Shown here: positions 1 through 11,900 of the stretch, one piece after another
How positions within the stretch are numbered: the stretch's first letter is position 1
Layout of the letters: each line of letters opens with the position of its first letter
Notes under the pieces: generated by a model
What the model was told of the DNA's origin: nothing
Seen by the model: only the letters and a program-made list of their open reading frames with translations
Database searches by the model: none
Assembly (NCBI GenBank): GCA_029582155.1
Contig: CM055896.1
Location: forward strand, 30,268,373-30,332,372
Length of the DNA: 64,000 nt
Source of the DNA: Panopea generosa
Taxonomy: Eukaryota; Mollusca; Bivalvia; Adapedonta; Hiatellidae
Reading direction: 5' to 3'
Made by a program: the position numbers and the translations under genes

Positions 1-630
1 TTATAAACTGTTCATAATCACATATGCAAACTATCAAAACGGTTAAAAACTGACGTTACAAAACTTTGTAATCATAGTATCAAACTTATCGAAACTCTTT
101 TTACTGTTATTAAACTGTTCGTTATTACAACTGTCGATACTGTTATTTACTGCTATAAAACTATACATAATTATAAACTGTTATTATAATTAGTATTTCT
201 TCAAAACTGTTAATACTGTTATTTACTGTTATAAAATGAAATACTTATATCTTCCAAACTATCAAAATGTCTACTGTTATTAACTATTATTATCTGGAAT
301 GGAACTATTTTCTTCAAAATTTTGTTTTATATAGTAATACGTGGATAGTAACATTGTCATATCGATACTGTTTGTTTTAAAATATAATGTGATGCCTGAC
401 AATGAGCGAATATATTTTAACACAGTCTCATGTCTTTTCATTTTAAATCACAATAACACTGTGCAGCAATTGGCAATACCCAAGTAATACTGTTTTGAAC
501 AGGTGCACCTGTATGATGTTATTAAGATAATAACACCTATCATATGACCATGACCAGTGTGTTATTTGTCGGCTATTATGCAACACAACCTTGAAACATT
601 ATCGAGTTAAGCTATTTTATGTTAATTGTT
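1..630. other. AT-rich non-coding stretch
   Basis: No coding signal was seen. The first 300 bases are built from degenerate copies of a short motif resembling ATAAACTGTTAT, suggesting an old simple-sequence array. Nothing else is recognised before the tRNA-like SINE head at about 631. Confidence 0.4.
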
Positions 631-870
631 GATCTACCGGTAGAGTGTCTGCGTCTCGCAGCGGGATATGTGTTCGATCCCAGAGTCCGGGTCATACAAA
701 ATACTCAAACATATCACAGAGATTCCCTGCTGGGTGCTCAGTATTAGGACTACATATTTTAGTCTGGTCGACTCAGTGTTATATTTATTATGTGGTTTGT
801 GTGTGGTGGGTGGTGAGTGGGTGAGTGGGTGGTGGGTGGTTGTGATCTACCGGTAGAGTGTCTGCATCAC
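631..870 (+). repeat. tRNA-derived SINE (same family as 61.7 kb)
   Basis: A tRNA-like head at 631-690 has an A-box-like segment (CTACCGGTAGAGTGTCTGC) and a B-box-like segment (GTGTTCGATCCCA). The body that follows (TGCTGGGTGCTCAGTATTA, then CTGGTCGACTCAGTGTTA) resembles the body of the element near 61.74 kb. The end has expanded into a GGTG-rich tract, and the first part of the head is repeated at 844-870. Calling it a SINE rests on promoter-box pattern and the second copy in the window; boundaries are approximate. Confidence 0.55.
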
Positions 871-1224
871 AAACATAACCTTAAATGACTGAAATGTTGA
901 TGGAATTGAAACTGAATAAAAAAGTGAATGATCGCTAAATACGGGGTACATGTTGATATATGCATACTGAGTGCTCTGGGACAGATCAACAGTACTTTTT
1001 ATTGTATATCAAGTGTTCAAAGTGTTCCTTTTTATCATATGTATTGCTTTATTTATAGTTCCTTATGATCTGTGTCCCCTGGAGGCTACGCGTATTTAAT
1101 ACACACAACAACAACCTACTTCACATTTAATCTGTCATATTAAGAGTGAGATATAAATGAGAACAAACTCGTGTCTATATTTGAGTTTAACTACTATTAT
1201 ATTCTTATAAAATGATAAGGTGTG
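871..1224. other. non-coding, nothing recognised
   Basis: AT-rich sequence between the SINE and the 52-bp minisatellite. No exon, hairpin or repeat could be supported. Confidence 0.3.
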
Positions 1225-2096
1225 TATGTACTTAACTGCTTGTATATATAATTATGGTTGTATCTACAGATGCTGTGTGTATGTACTTGACTGCTTGGAT
1301 ATATTATGGTTATAGCTACAGATGCCGTATATATGTACTTGACTGCGTGTGTATATTATGGTTGTATATACAGATGCTGTGTGTATGTACTTGACTGCTT
1401 GGATATATTATGGTTATAGCTACAGATGCCGTATGTATGTACTTGACTGCGTGTGTATATTATGGTTGTATCTACAGATGCGGAGTGTTTGTACTTGACT
1501 GCTTGTATATATTATGGTTGTATCTATAGATGCTGCATGAATGTACGTGAGAGCTTGTAGATATTATGGTTGTATCTACTGATGCGGAGTGTATGTACGT
1601 GAGTGATTGTATATATTATGGTTGTATCGACAAATGCCGTGTCTATGTACTTGACTGCGTGTATGTATTATGGTTGTATCTACAGATGCTGTGTGTATGT
1701 ACTTGACTGTTTGTATATATTATGGTTGCATCTACAGCTCTGTGTGTATGTACTTGACTGCGTGTATATATTATGGTTGTACCTACAGATGCAGAGTGTA
1801 TATATTTGACAGCTTGTATCTCATGGTTATATCTACAGATGCTGTGTGTATATACTTGGCTGCTTGTATATGTCATGGTTGTATCTACAGATGCTGCGTG
1901 TATGTACTTAGCTGCTTGTATATATTATTGTTGTATCTACAGATGCGGTGTGTATGTACTTGACTGCCAGTATATATTATAGTTGTATCTACAGATGATA
2001 TGTGTATGTACTTGACTGCTTGTATATTATGGTTGTATCTACAGATGCGGCATGTACGTACTTGACTGCTAATATATATTATGGTTGTATCTACAG
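1225..2096 (+). repeat. 52-bp minisatellite carrying a 3' splice site
   Basis: About 17 tandem units of 51-53 bp. Each contains a form of TATGGTTGTATCTACAGATGC followed by a TGTATGTACTTGACTGC-type segment (the two are given separately because they vary between units). The final unit is the polypyrimidine tract and AG acceptor of the EGF exon that starts at 2097. The array is thus an expansion of an exon-intron boundary into the intron. Short open frames across it are by-products of the repeat. Confidence 0.9.
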
Positions 2097-2255
2097 ATGC
2101 CGCGTGTTCACAAGATAGTAATGGGCTAAAGAGGTTCGGGTCCGAATGCAAACACATGTGTCATTGCAAGGACGCCACAGAACAATGTGATGATTCCGAC
2201 GGAACTTGTACTTCCGGCTGTGCGAATGCCTGGATGGGACCTGGGTGTCAATACA
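2097..2255 (+). CDS. EGF-like exon of a MEGF/FTP receptor gene
   Basis: A 159-nt phase 1-1 exon bounded by TCTACAG and GTATGT. It encodes an eight-cysteine laminin/MEGF-type module: FGSECKHMCHC, then CDDSDGTCTSGC, then GPGCQY. No stop is present. This shape (xCHC, GxC, SGC, GW-like, GxxC) is the usual module of MEGF10/11- and CED-1-like scavenger receptors, which bind ligands extracellularly. It lies 0.8 kb upstream of an FTP-N exon. It may be a leading exon of that gene or the last surviving EGF of an upstream copy outside the window; the sequence cannot decide. Confidence 0.75.
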
Positions 2256-3066
2256 GTATGTACATGTATATTATACATTGTTACACGTTTCTTGTACATA
2301 TTCAATGTATTCTTTGTCCTATTCGACAATATTTTATTCAATTAAAATACATTTAATAAGTAATATCATACTGATTTTACACAAAGCACGCACGGGTATG
2401 TAGATGTTATTCAAATTTGATATCACATACTATATTTATTGAATATATAAACACGTATGATATTTTAATAATATGCTATTAGGAGTGTTTAATATCGTTG
2501 GTAATATTTCTCACAAAGACATTATCATATAAAATGTAGACTCTAGTAAACATGGAGATGAACATTTACTGATATGTAAATTTTAAATGAAAAATATATG
2601 TCTTTTTTGTGGTATAACTGATTTCGTGAAAAAGTTTACCGATATGCTATTCCATTTATGATTTATCACAAAGGGGGTTCATGTGAAACATCACACGCGA
2701 TTGTCAATATGCTGCACCATATGATACACAAAGTATTGTTCTTAACATGTTTTTTTCTCTAACTGTAGAAATCGAGCCTTTAACTATACAAAATTGTATA
2801 TTTTTTAAACTGTTATTTTAAACTTAAATTATCAAATGAATCCACATAGTAGCAACACAATGATATGATGTGATGAAATGTGTTATAGTCATCTGGCATA
2901 GGATGTCTTCTTTGATGACTTTTCTAACATCAGTTTAATTGTACCAGTATGCCAACATTGTTTTTGACAATTACATAATTTATCGTAGTTTACTTATTTG
3001 TAAATGCCGACTATAATAGATGTATAATGTCATGTTTATTTTATTTCAAACTTGTGTGTTTTTCAG
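2256..3066 (+). other. intron
   Basis: AT-rich intron between the EGF exon and the FTP-N exon. It ends in a typical acceptor (TTTCAG at 3061-3066). No other feature was seen. Confidence 0.4.
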
Positions 3067-3260
3067 GAGATATTGCATTTCATGAATTTAATCGGCACAA
3101 AGATAACATCGACCCACCTCAGTATGCTAGTAGAGCCAACGAATATATCAACATGTAGCAGAACCTCGATTACTAGTAACAAACCATGGTGGAGACTCTG
3201 GCTACCTCGGAAGGAACTTATCACGGGACTTGTTCTTATTACAGAGACTGACAAAATTAA
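3067..3260 (+). pseudogene. FTP/F5-8-like domain, N-terminal exon, frameshifted
   Basis: The first half reads GDIAFHEFNRHKDNIDPPQY and continues ASRANE. The second half, in another frame, reads ISTCSRTSITSNKPWW and continues RLWLPRKELITGLVLITETD. Together these match the fucolectin/tachylectin-4-type (FTP) pattern of conserved Asp-Gly-Asn, TCS and PWWRxxL blocks, with an indel near 3150 where AVDGN would lie. The donor AAGTAAAG at 3259 gives a phase-2 end. The same exon recurs at 27926 and 53133, marking the start of a repeating gene unit. The frameshift makes this copy unlikely to be translated as is, unless it reflects a sequencing error. Confidence 0.65.
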
Positions 3261-4699
3261 GTAAAGCCATTTTATATTATATTTCTAATTAAACTACTTT
3301 AGGTAGGGCGATTCCAAACTTAAATGCAATTGTATGTATAACAAAGAATATTCATTTAATACTTTCAGTTTATATGCGTGTTACAAATACCAGTGCTATT
3401 TACAATGTACTGCATATATTCCTATAATATTATATGTAATTGGTTGATTGACATTACACGCTTATATTTTATATACCTGCATCTCCAAATATCCAACCAG
3501 ACGTGTTACATAAAGGTAACGCATAAAATAAAACGAAATTTTATTTGTGATCAAATGTGATGCACAGTTTAAACATTCTTGATTAATTAATAGAAATTTG
3601 ATGTGTAAATAGAACACTTTTGGCGATGTCCGTCCGTTTTTAAATAATAACGATATAAATATTATATGGTATCACTTAACATATCGCATACTTACTATGT
3701 GTTAGATAGTGTAAGGATATGTTAGTTCAAAGGGTGATTAAAGCTTATATTCACGTACAAATAAGCACGAGCAAGAAAGCGAATACAACCGGGCTTTATC
3801 CAAATACACCTTATCATTATGTATTAACACTAGCCCTTGACATACCTTTGATGTTATTCTGGTCCATTGCTTTTAAAATAATATAACACCAACATTAAAA
3901 TTGCTGATACAAGCACAGTGGATGTGTTAGGAGAAAGGCTGCATAGTAGTTTTGGAATAAAATCCACCATAATCGATTCGTGGACTCTTAGATGATAAAG
4001 TTAAGTTGACAATGTTTTTATTTATTATAGTAAGCAACTAGGTAAATTATTTTACCTGCGGCAACCAAATAAATTTCCAAAACTGTATACACGTACAATA
4101 ATCCCTATATAGTTATATATTACAAATACAGCCGAAATACATTAACATTGATTTTGAAATAATGGCTTATTTTAAGACTAGTAAGTTTATTGTTACCATT
4201 TATTACTGGAAAATGGAACATTTACCATCAACTTTTGTTTTTCAGATCACCTCTGTATGAGAAAAAAACGGCATATAAGATTCCGTTAGTCATCGTATGG
4301 TGTCATCGTCTCAAAATAACGTCATGAACATTGAACGTCTTTTCTATATTCATGCAAGTCGTAAAAATAGCTCGACATTTTACGTACGTGAGACAAATAG
4401 AGAAGATGGAGCGATGATGATATTACATAAAGCTAACATATTTCATATACTTAGAAAAATTGAAACGTTGCTTTCCATCAATTGATAATTTTCAAACTTA
4501 CGTTTGAAACACTGCAATGATAATGATATTGTTGTATCAGATTATCATTTTATAACAAATATGTATATTCATTAAACATTTTAAGTGCAGTTTTGTACTG
4601 ACCCGTAAATTAACGATAAAAGTAGATAAGGGACATAATCAAAAATAATGTTTGTTTTAACTAAAACTGAAATTTGCATTTCTATTGTTGCTGCTAAAG

Positions 4700-4990
4700 T
4701 ATTTTAGCTCACTGAGCAGAAATCTCCTCTGAATCCGCTCACCCGATTTAAACCAAACACCACAGAAGTAATCATATAATGGTCCTATAACAAAAAAGCC
4801 TAAACTAATTTGATCCATGCGGAACTCTGATGGCCATGGCAACGATAAATAAAAAAAAAACTTCTTTAAAACCGGTTGTAAAATTTCAAAATATTTTGGT
4901 ACAGTAACATATGATCAGTATATGACCCTCTACCAAAGTTGCTAAACTGAAGTTGTTCCACTTGAAAACAAAGCAGAAAGATGACATGGC
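4700..4990 (-). repeat. unclassified interspersed repeat
   Basis: The segment beginning TTTTAGCTCACTGAGC, then TCTCCTCTGAATCCGCTCAC, later GATGGCCATGGCAAC and an A-rich tract, resembles a mobile repeat scattered through many molluscan genomes. This is recognition from memory only. A coding frame on the minus strand (FKSGERIQRRFLLSEL) is probably incidental. Confidence 0.35.
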
Positions 4991-5689
4991 TACAGCGATA
5001 TCTTGTGTAAGACTTAATTAAGTAAAGCATCGCTGTGGAACAAAATTACGATGTTTTGTTAATAATGTGTCTGTTTGTTTAATGTAAATTTGTGTATCTA
5101 CTTTGTAGACTCTGGCACGTGCAAATCATGCAAAACAGTTTTATTACAGCTGAATGATTACCGCATTTGTTCAAAGAAACAAGTTCCCACTATAAACCCA
5201 ATTCGCTATTTTGAAACTACGACATTCTATTTTAAGATGGAATGGGGTGTTTTGTAGTATGGTTCCATATTTATATTGTATTATATTACACTACTAATTT
5301 GGGACAATAAAATCACGAGATCATTGTGTAAGTCGTGCACTTATTATGTATAAAATGACTAGGACCTACATACTCTCCACATAGTGTAGGTTTTATCGAA
5401 ACAACAATCTCAAAAGAAAAAAAAACAACATGTCATAAATATGGCGGTCGGGTCAGGAACATACTGTCCAATGTAAACTGGTATTTTAAAATCGACATTG
5501 ATGAAGGAATTTGTTAAAAGGATTTTTATATTGACATAATAATATAAAAAAGATAAATGATATAGATAAAAAAAACATCTCACGACAAAAATAGATCAAT
5601 AAAAAAAATATGTATAATCAACACAAAATATATTAAAATAAATTAAAACAGTACACTATAATACTATTATGGCAAATCAAATTGCAAAT

Positions 5690-5785
5690 AAACTCAATGT
5701 AGATACGGCTCGAACTCGCGACAATTTGATTGGCAGTCTAAGCCGTTACCGTTTAGGCTATCGAAACGGACAGTAGTATAACACA
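5690..5785 (-). repeat. tRNA-like SINE head
   Basis: Read on the minus strand, an A-box-like segment (TAGCCTAAACGGTAACGGC) is followed about 30 nt later by a B-box-like segment (GCGAGTTCGAGCC). The acceptor stem does not pair, so a functional tRNA is unlikely. No long body could be delimited. Confidence 0.45.
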
Positions 5786-7294
5786 CTTAATATTAATAAT
5801 CTAGTTCATTTGATGTTTATTTAACAGATAAATTGGCTATCATACTACCAACACCCCTAATACGGAAGGTTCCATCTAAAAAAAAATGATATTGTTCCAA
5901 AATAGAGTGTTGGGTTGACAGTCAAAGAGACTGGCGCAATACATATATTTTATACATACATCTAAGTTACATATGTAGAAGTTCAAGAGAGTAAAGTCTC
6001 TACGGTTGTTTTTCTAAATGAAGGTTTACTACACTCCTGTCTCATCATTATTAAATATTAAACGTTTTGATCTATAGAACCTACGTACTTACTTGGTGTC
6101 ATTCATTATTAATTTATAGGATATGTTGGCTTCGTGTTAGTTTAGATGTTAATGAAAGCTTACATTCACATACAGAAGCACGAGCATGCGTATTTACATA
6201 ACAACGAATATAATCGTGCTTTATATGCATGGAGATTAGCATATTTATTAACGCAGGCTCTTGTCATAGCGTGAATATACATGTAAAGGTGGTTTCCGAA
6301 ACATAACAAATAAGCGAAAGCTGCTATTTTATGTAAATTGCATGTGTGAAGGGAAAACGCTGGTTCTATTTTTGAAATATAATTCAACATATCAGTAGAT
6401 TGGATTCGATACATTGAATCTATTTGATTAATTACAATTTCTATTGTTTATTTAGATAACTAGGTCGCATATATTGTACTTACAGGAGACCAATACAATT
6501 CCTATCCTTTAAACATAGTTTTAACACATACAGTCAAAGACACAAGGCATTGGGGTTTTGAAGTATATTCATATTTAAGAGTAAGACTTTAAAAATATAA
6601 TTCGAACAAAAATATAAAGGGAATCTTACATGAGTGCTTTTTATTATTGAATTTATTAAATAAGCTGGCAAATTAAAGTTTGCGAGTCTCTGTCAAGCAT
6701 CATACATCATCAGTTTTGCCAAGTTTTAAATTAATAAATCTAAACAAATGAAGACGAATGCAAGATTGATTTTATCACGTAACCCTTGGATATATTTTAC
6801 CATATGTTTTTAGACCATCCGTAAGTCACCGTTTTACATAACATCTCAAAATAACGTTAAACATGTATTATCATAACAAGTCGAAAATTAGTTCGTCATT
6901 TTACGTACGAGTGCCAAGTTATATGGAACTATGAGTTGGTGGTGATATTCAATTCGAGGTTAATATAAAACAATGTCGTGGATTTTTGACACTCCTGCTC
7001 TATCAATCATATAATAAATAGCAATACATGCTGTCAATCAAGATTAAATAACATCACAACACTGCATAGTTTAATCATATATAATATCAAACATCACATA
7101 CCAGACACCGTACATGTTATATATACGCTAACATAAATCCTCCTGATGAGTCAATAGAAGTAATGCGTTATCAGCCCCTGGTGGAGAACCAACAATAGAA
7201 AGGAATACGTGCTGACGTTTATAATTACATTTTGATACCATCGTAACCGTGCATAACTATTTGCCGTTTAATCATATGTAATATATGCTTCCAG

Positions 7295-7516
7295 GTAACT
7301 TCAAAAGATTTAAAGTAACTGTCGAGGAAGTAGCCAACAAGTTCACTCAGGAAAGTAATACAAACAATCAGACGTGTTACGTTTACCCCGATACGAGTCC
7401 CCTCAGTAACACAATAGAAGTGGCATGTGGCCAACCCCTGGTGGACAACCAAGTCAGGATCACGTTATTTGGCACTTCCACACAATTTGTCATATGTGAT
7501 ATTAGGGTTTATTGAG
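7295..7516 (+). CDS. FTP-like domain, C-terminal exon, stop at last codon
   Basis: A 222-nt phase 1-1 exon between TTCCAG and GTAATA. It encodes NFKRFKVTVEEVANKF, then QTCYVYPDTSPLSNTIEVAC, and ends VRITLFGTSTQFVICDIRVY. The end matches the FTP consensus RYVxIxLPGxxxxLxLCEVEVYG: beta-strand, Cys, then the closing (E/R)VY. The codon that should be Gly directly after VY is TGA (7513-7515), one nucleotide from GGA, just before the donor. Either the gene is broken here or this reading ends a short secreted lectin. A partial duplicate of the second half lies at 7150-7195. Confidence 0.6.
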
Positions 7517-7959
7517 GTAATACGTTTAACTTTAAACAAAATGTATCTCATTTTTCTTTTTTGCGCAATGACCTTCGATGGACAGTATTATAACGTATAA
7601 TTATATACATACGCATAAACCCCTCATTGAATAAAATAATACTCGTAATGAAGAAATATCGAATGTACAATAGCATGAGTAACACATGCGTCACTGCCGG
7701 CTTCATCAAATTTACTCCATTTGAAAATGGTTACCTCATCAATTCGATTCTCCGTATCTAATCAATAAATTATTTTAAATATTGTTAGACTGAAACTGCA
7801 AATATCTGCATTTACGCAACCATAGTGAAGATGTAATGCAATTAATCATTGTATCTTAAACTATATGATTACTGTATTCCACATGATATAATGTGTTTAT
7901 CCAAGTCCAAGTGATTCGCAGAGAGACAGTGAGATTAGTTTATACTAATTTATTTTAAT

Positions 7960-8103
7960 TCGATTGCGATGAAAGCTAAGAACTTATATGAACCGCTGTC
8001 GAGACCGCTTCTTTGGTAGTACTGAGTGTTGGTTTATGAAAGGCAGCGTGTCTACTTGGGGATCTAACCCGCAATTTTTGACATGAGCTGTCAGCACTTT
8101 ATT
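7960..8103 (-). repeat. SINE remnant, paralogue of the one at 12037
   Basis: Shares blocks with 12037-12195: CGAT-x-GCGAT/CGAA, AGAAC/AGAGCTTATAT, GTACTGAGT, GGGGA-CTAACCC. The better copy at 12 kb shows tRNA-like boxes on the minus strand, so both are read as one minus-strand SINE family. Confidence 0.45.
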
Positions 8104-8104
8104 C

Positions 8105-8140
<36 letters not shown>
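8104..8140. repeat. (AT)n microsatellite
   Basis: An uninterrupted alternating AT run of about 37 nt directly beside a SINE remnant, as often forms at SINE tails. Confidence 0.9.
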
Positions 8141-8142
<2 letters not shown>

Positions 8143-8709
8143 CATCCCCAAATTCGTTTTATTTTACGCTAAAAGCAAAACAAACTATATAATATATATA
8201 TGTATTTCGTAGTTTAGAAATTACAATAAAACTTTTCAAACCTATCTAAATAATAACTTGTTACCTTTGAATTTGTTGCTTGTATAATATATCTATCTAT
8301 TTATATATAATTATCATGTAAAAATAATACAATAATGTACATGTTTATATAACGTTTTTTAAGCAGTGTTTGATTGATCTTATTAACATATTGTAATTTA
8401 CTAATCATGATTAATAAAAATGAATCTAGATTAATCTATAACAAAGGAATACATACAGCTGGATATAAGGAATAGAGAACAAACACACCCTGTATTCAAC
8501 AGTGAACCAATAGTGTTTGCATACTATAACAATAATTTGAAAATATATGCAATAATAATATGTACAATATATACAATATATTTATATTGTAAGGTGTTTT
8601 GAAGGATGACCCATTGTGACACTCTTGCACCTATTACATAGTGAATAGATTGCCCACCAGTTGATGGTTAAAATTAAAATATATTATATACATACTTCGT
8701 TTATTTAAG

Positions 8710-8907
8710 GTAAGAACCTGGCTTTCGGGAAAGCTGTCAATCACAGTTCATCTGCCGGATCTGAATATAATGCTGCACTGGCAGTAGACGGCGTTCTAAC
8801 TTCAAATAGATGTAGCAAAACTCTGGAAGAATATCAACCATGGCGGAGCATTGACCTAAATTATATAATACATATACAAGCTATACGCATTTGGACAAGT
8901 TCAGATA
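8710..8907 (+). CDS. FTP domain exon, N-terminal half
   Basis: A 198-nt phase 1-1 exon with acceptor TTATTTAAG and donor GTATGT at 8908. It reads KNLAFGKAVNHSSSAGSEY, then NAALAVDG, then YQPWRSIDL and IQAIRIWTSSD. NLAxGK, the S-S cluster, AxAVDG, PWWxxDL and the I-x-I-W strand are hallmarks of the fucolectin/F5-8 type C fold, which binds sugars such as fucose. The second W of PWW is R here. Splicing to 10186 stays in frame and completes the domain. Confidence 0.75.
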
Positions 8908-11900
8908 GTATGTACCAGATTCAAGTCTCAACCAACAAGAATGCGTTTATATTCAACCATGCCATTGTGTATATCAGTTAAAACATATCGTTTCTTTGCT
9001 TTCTAAGATTAAAATTTAGAATATACTTCCAATGAATATTATTAAGTATATATGATACTGTGAGTTAAAAACAATAGAAGTTGAAGTAGCTTTTTGCATT
9101 AATTGTAATATGGGGACAACAGGAAACGTTATCTTTATGAAAATATAAAGTCAAATAACAAAATAATCCTGATGCAATAATATAAGTAAACGGCAAACTG
9201 TTTCGTTCGAAGATAGAACATATCACAATTTGGTAATGACACGTAAGTTAAAATTGGTTATACACACTAATTAACATATATTTAATATTAATGCATACAG
9301 ATACCTGTCTGATTGTGAACCCTTCCGTCGACGGTATCAACTCTCCTCAGATATACCAATGTCTTCATTGTCTTCATATCGTTACTTTCATCAAGATTCT
9401 GCCTTATACTTTTACTTCAAATATATTTAATTTAAACGTATTGTTCTACATTTTGATAAATAATTGTACATGAGTTTGGCAGTAATATCATAGAAAGATG
9501 ATTTTATTAAGCAGATTTCAATGCAAAATGGTGTATAGGTTTTTGTTTTGTGAATATGTTAAAACGTGTGGCTACTACCTTGGCTAAGACATGCTGAATG
9601 CTCATCAAACTTTTTTGAGCCGCCTCTGTTAAGTTATTGCAAAATACACGAACAAGTTATATTTAGGCAACAATAACACTTAAATTGCATTGGTTTTACC
9701 AAGTGATTTAAAAATAAGTTTTTGCTGTAAAAAAGATAACTAAGACTAAATTTACAAAATTAATATCCAGAACCACGATAAATGCCACAAAATTTGCTTC
9801 GATAAAATTATAAATCTCATTTTGCTGAACATGGCTCTTGAATAATTGAAAAATGAATGGAAACAACACCAAATAGTTAATATATGAAATAGTCATTATA
9901 ATTCAGTTAAGCGTAAATGAACTGACATATATATATTTTATTTTAACAGCTTGAAACTGCATTTTTACTGTATAATGCATTAACAAAATAACTCCACTGT
10001 TGATAACTGTTAGTCATTGTACCTTTAATGAACAATATGTAAAACTATCAATTGAAATTTGGTGACTGATGATAAGTTACTTTGAAATTTTTTCGAAATC
10101 ATCTTAGGGATTTGTTGTGTCAAATAAAACACTTACTGAGATGTATTTGCATATTTTGTTTTCCCTGACATTATATATATTTTAGGTGGGCTCCAGTACT
10201 TCCGTCTGCAAGGCAGGAATGTTTCCAATGACAACTGGTTACTACTGTACGACGATGCAGGGAATTATCCCCCAACAAAAAACATAAGCGTGGTTACACA
10301 AGCACGTTATCTGAGAGTGCTTATTTATAATCGAAAAAGTACACTTGTTATCTGCGAAGTTGAAGTGTTTGGTGGTATGTTGACTTTTTGTCTCCTTTAT
10401 ATCAGCAAATTTGAGTATACGAATTTAATACGCATTTAATACACATGTTATTGTAAATACAATAATAAAACAATAAAATATATTTAGAGATATTATAAGG
10501 TTATTTTACAGTGTTTTCACCACAATACGTACGAGTACATTACATTCCCATATTGTACAACACACTGTAAATTGTATATTTTTTTTATTTTATACTTCAA
10601 TCAGAAAGAAATTTATGAAAAGAGTATAGAAATCAAGATCCTTTTAAGTAAATAACCCTTAAGATCAAAGCGGCAGACGAAGAGTGAATGTTGCAGTGAC
10701 AGATATTCGGATTTTCTCAACGTCATTATCATTCGGAACATTTTGTTGGTTGTTTGTTTTTATCATTAAAATTTCTACAAAATCTATTTCCTTTTTTTTT
10801 TTAATCGCCTTCTTGAATTTTAAGCTGTATATAAAAAATTTTAGATCCAAATTGTACGGTCACGTGGTAACATCTGGAGTAGGTGATTGGCTATACACTA
10901 TATACATATATAAAAATGCACTCTTGATGTAATGTCTGACTATGGCATGGTTATCTCTTTACACACTGTAGAATGTCCAGCTGGTAGATGGGGTCCAGGA
11001 TGTGGTTTTCTATGCGGAAATTGTCTAGGACCGTGTAGCGGTCAAACAGGACTTTGTCCACAAGGATGCAAGGACGGATATGAAAATACAACTACATGTA
11101 AAACAGGTACACATTTATCATATAACATAGACTGCTTCAGTCTTTACACAAATCATTTCCATTAAATCCTTCTAGTATATTTCAAATATTGATATAACAT
11201 TGATATAAATAAGTCATGTTCTACCATCACATAGCCAGACAAATATCAAGACATGGACTCAATATTAATTCCAGTAAGTCAAGATCATTTTTGTGTAAAC
11301 TCTAAAAGTGTTCTAATAAGAAAGGGAAAACACAGCGACACTTCTTATTCCCGCCATGAAGATCGGCTTAATGGTAATTGACTTAGCGAGAAAATATAGA
11401 ATGCGTTGTCGCATCCGGTCGTGATACATTTAGTTAAAATGTAATTAAAAATTTGATAGGCGATAGCCCTTGTCATAAGAAGCATGTGAATGAAAGAGAA
11501 TTTCAATAAAACAAAGCCGTGCATATGCCTTTGTCAATTGCTACTTCATACTATTCGTTTGAGTTACAGTACAGTAGCCGGGTTATTTAAATTTCACAAA
11601 TACACAATTACAACATTGCAATGCAATCGTAAATTCATAAATATTGAAATATTATTTATTTTTAAGAAAATTGTTTCTAAATGTTAACACATTTATTGGA
11701 AATCATTTCTTATTATGCAAGACAAGTTTCGATATCGCTTTGGACAGGCTTTGTTGTTTAATGTCTTTGCATTATTTTCGCTATTAAAGATTATATATAT
11801 TGTGGTGATAAAAGTTACAAAGGTGTTACAAATGTTATATCTCAAGCTGATTACATATGCTCTTATTTTACCAATTTGTTACATTGTTTATAACCATAAA

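Larger units (their letters stand above)
3261..7294 (+). other. long intron or intergenic stretch with an internal tandem duplication
   Basis: No convincing exon was found. Segment 3690-4500 and segment 6110-7000 are diverged copies: both contain AAAGCTTA-ATTCAC-TACA and, later, ATCTCAAAATAACGT and ATTTTACGTACG blocks about 2.4-2.5 kb apart. A further small copy (7065-7195) duplicates part of the exon at 7295. A weak exon-like frame lies at 5110-5256 (GTCKSCKTVLLQLNDYRIC) but lacks a supporting donor. The interval also holds the repeats listed separately. Confidence 0.45.
7517..8709 (+). other. intron with SINE remnant and (AT)n
   Basis: No exon was seen. It contains the minus-strand SINE remnant at 7960-8103, an (AT)n run at 8104-8140, and AT-rich sequence up to the acceptor TTATTTAAG at 8701-8709. 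Confidence 0.4.

Noticed and set aside
1225-2096. CRISPR-like array from regular repeats
   Set aside because: Repeats are contiguous and drift without distinct spacers; the setting is eukaryotic intron sequence.
5110-5256. Exon with GTCKSCKTVLLQLNDY
   Set aside because: An acceptor is present but the frame ends in a stop without a donor, and no family match was convincing.
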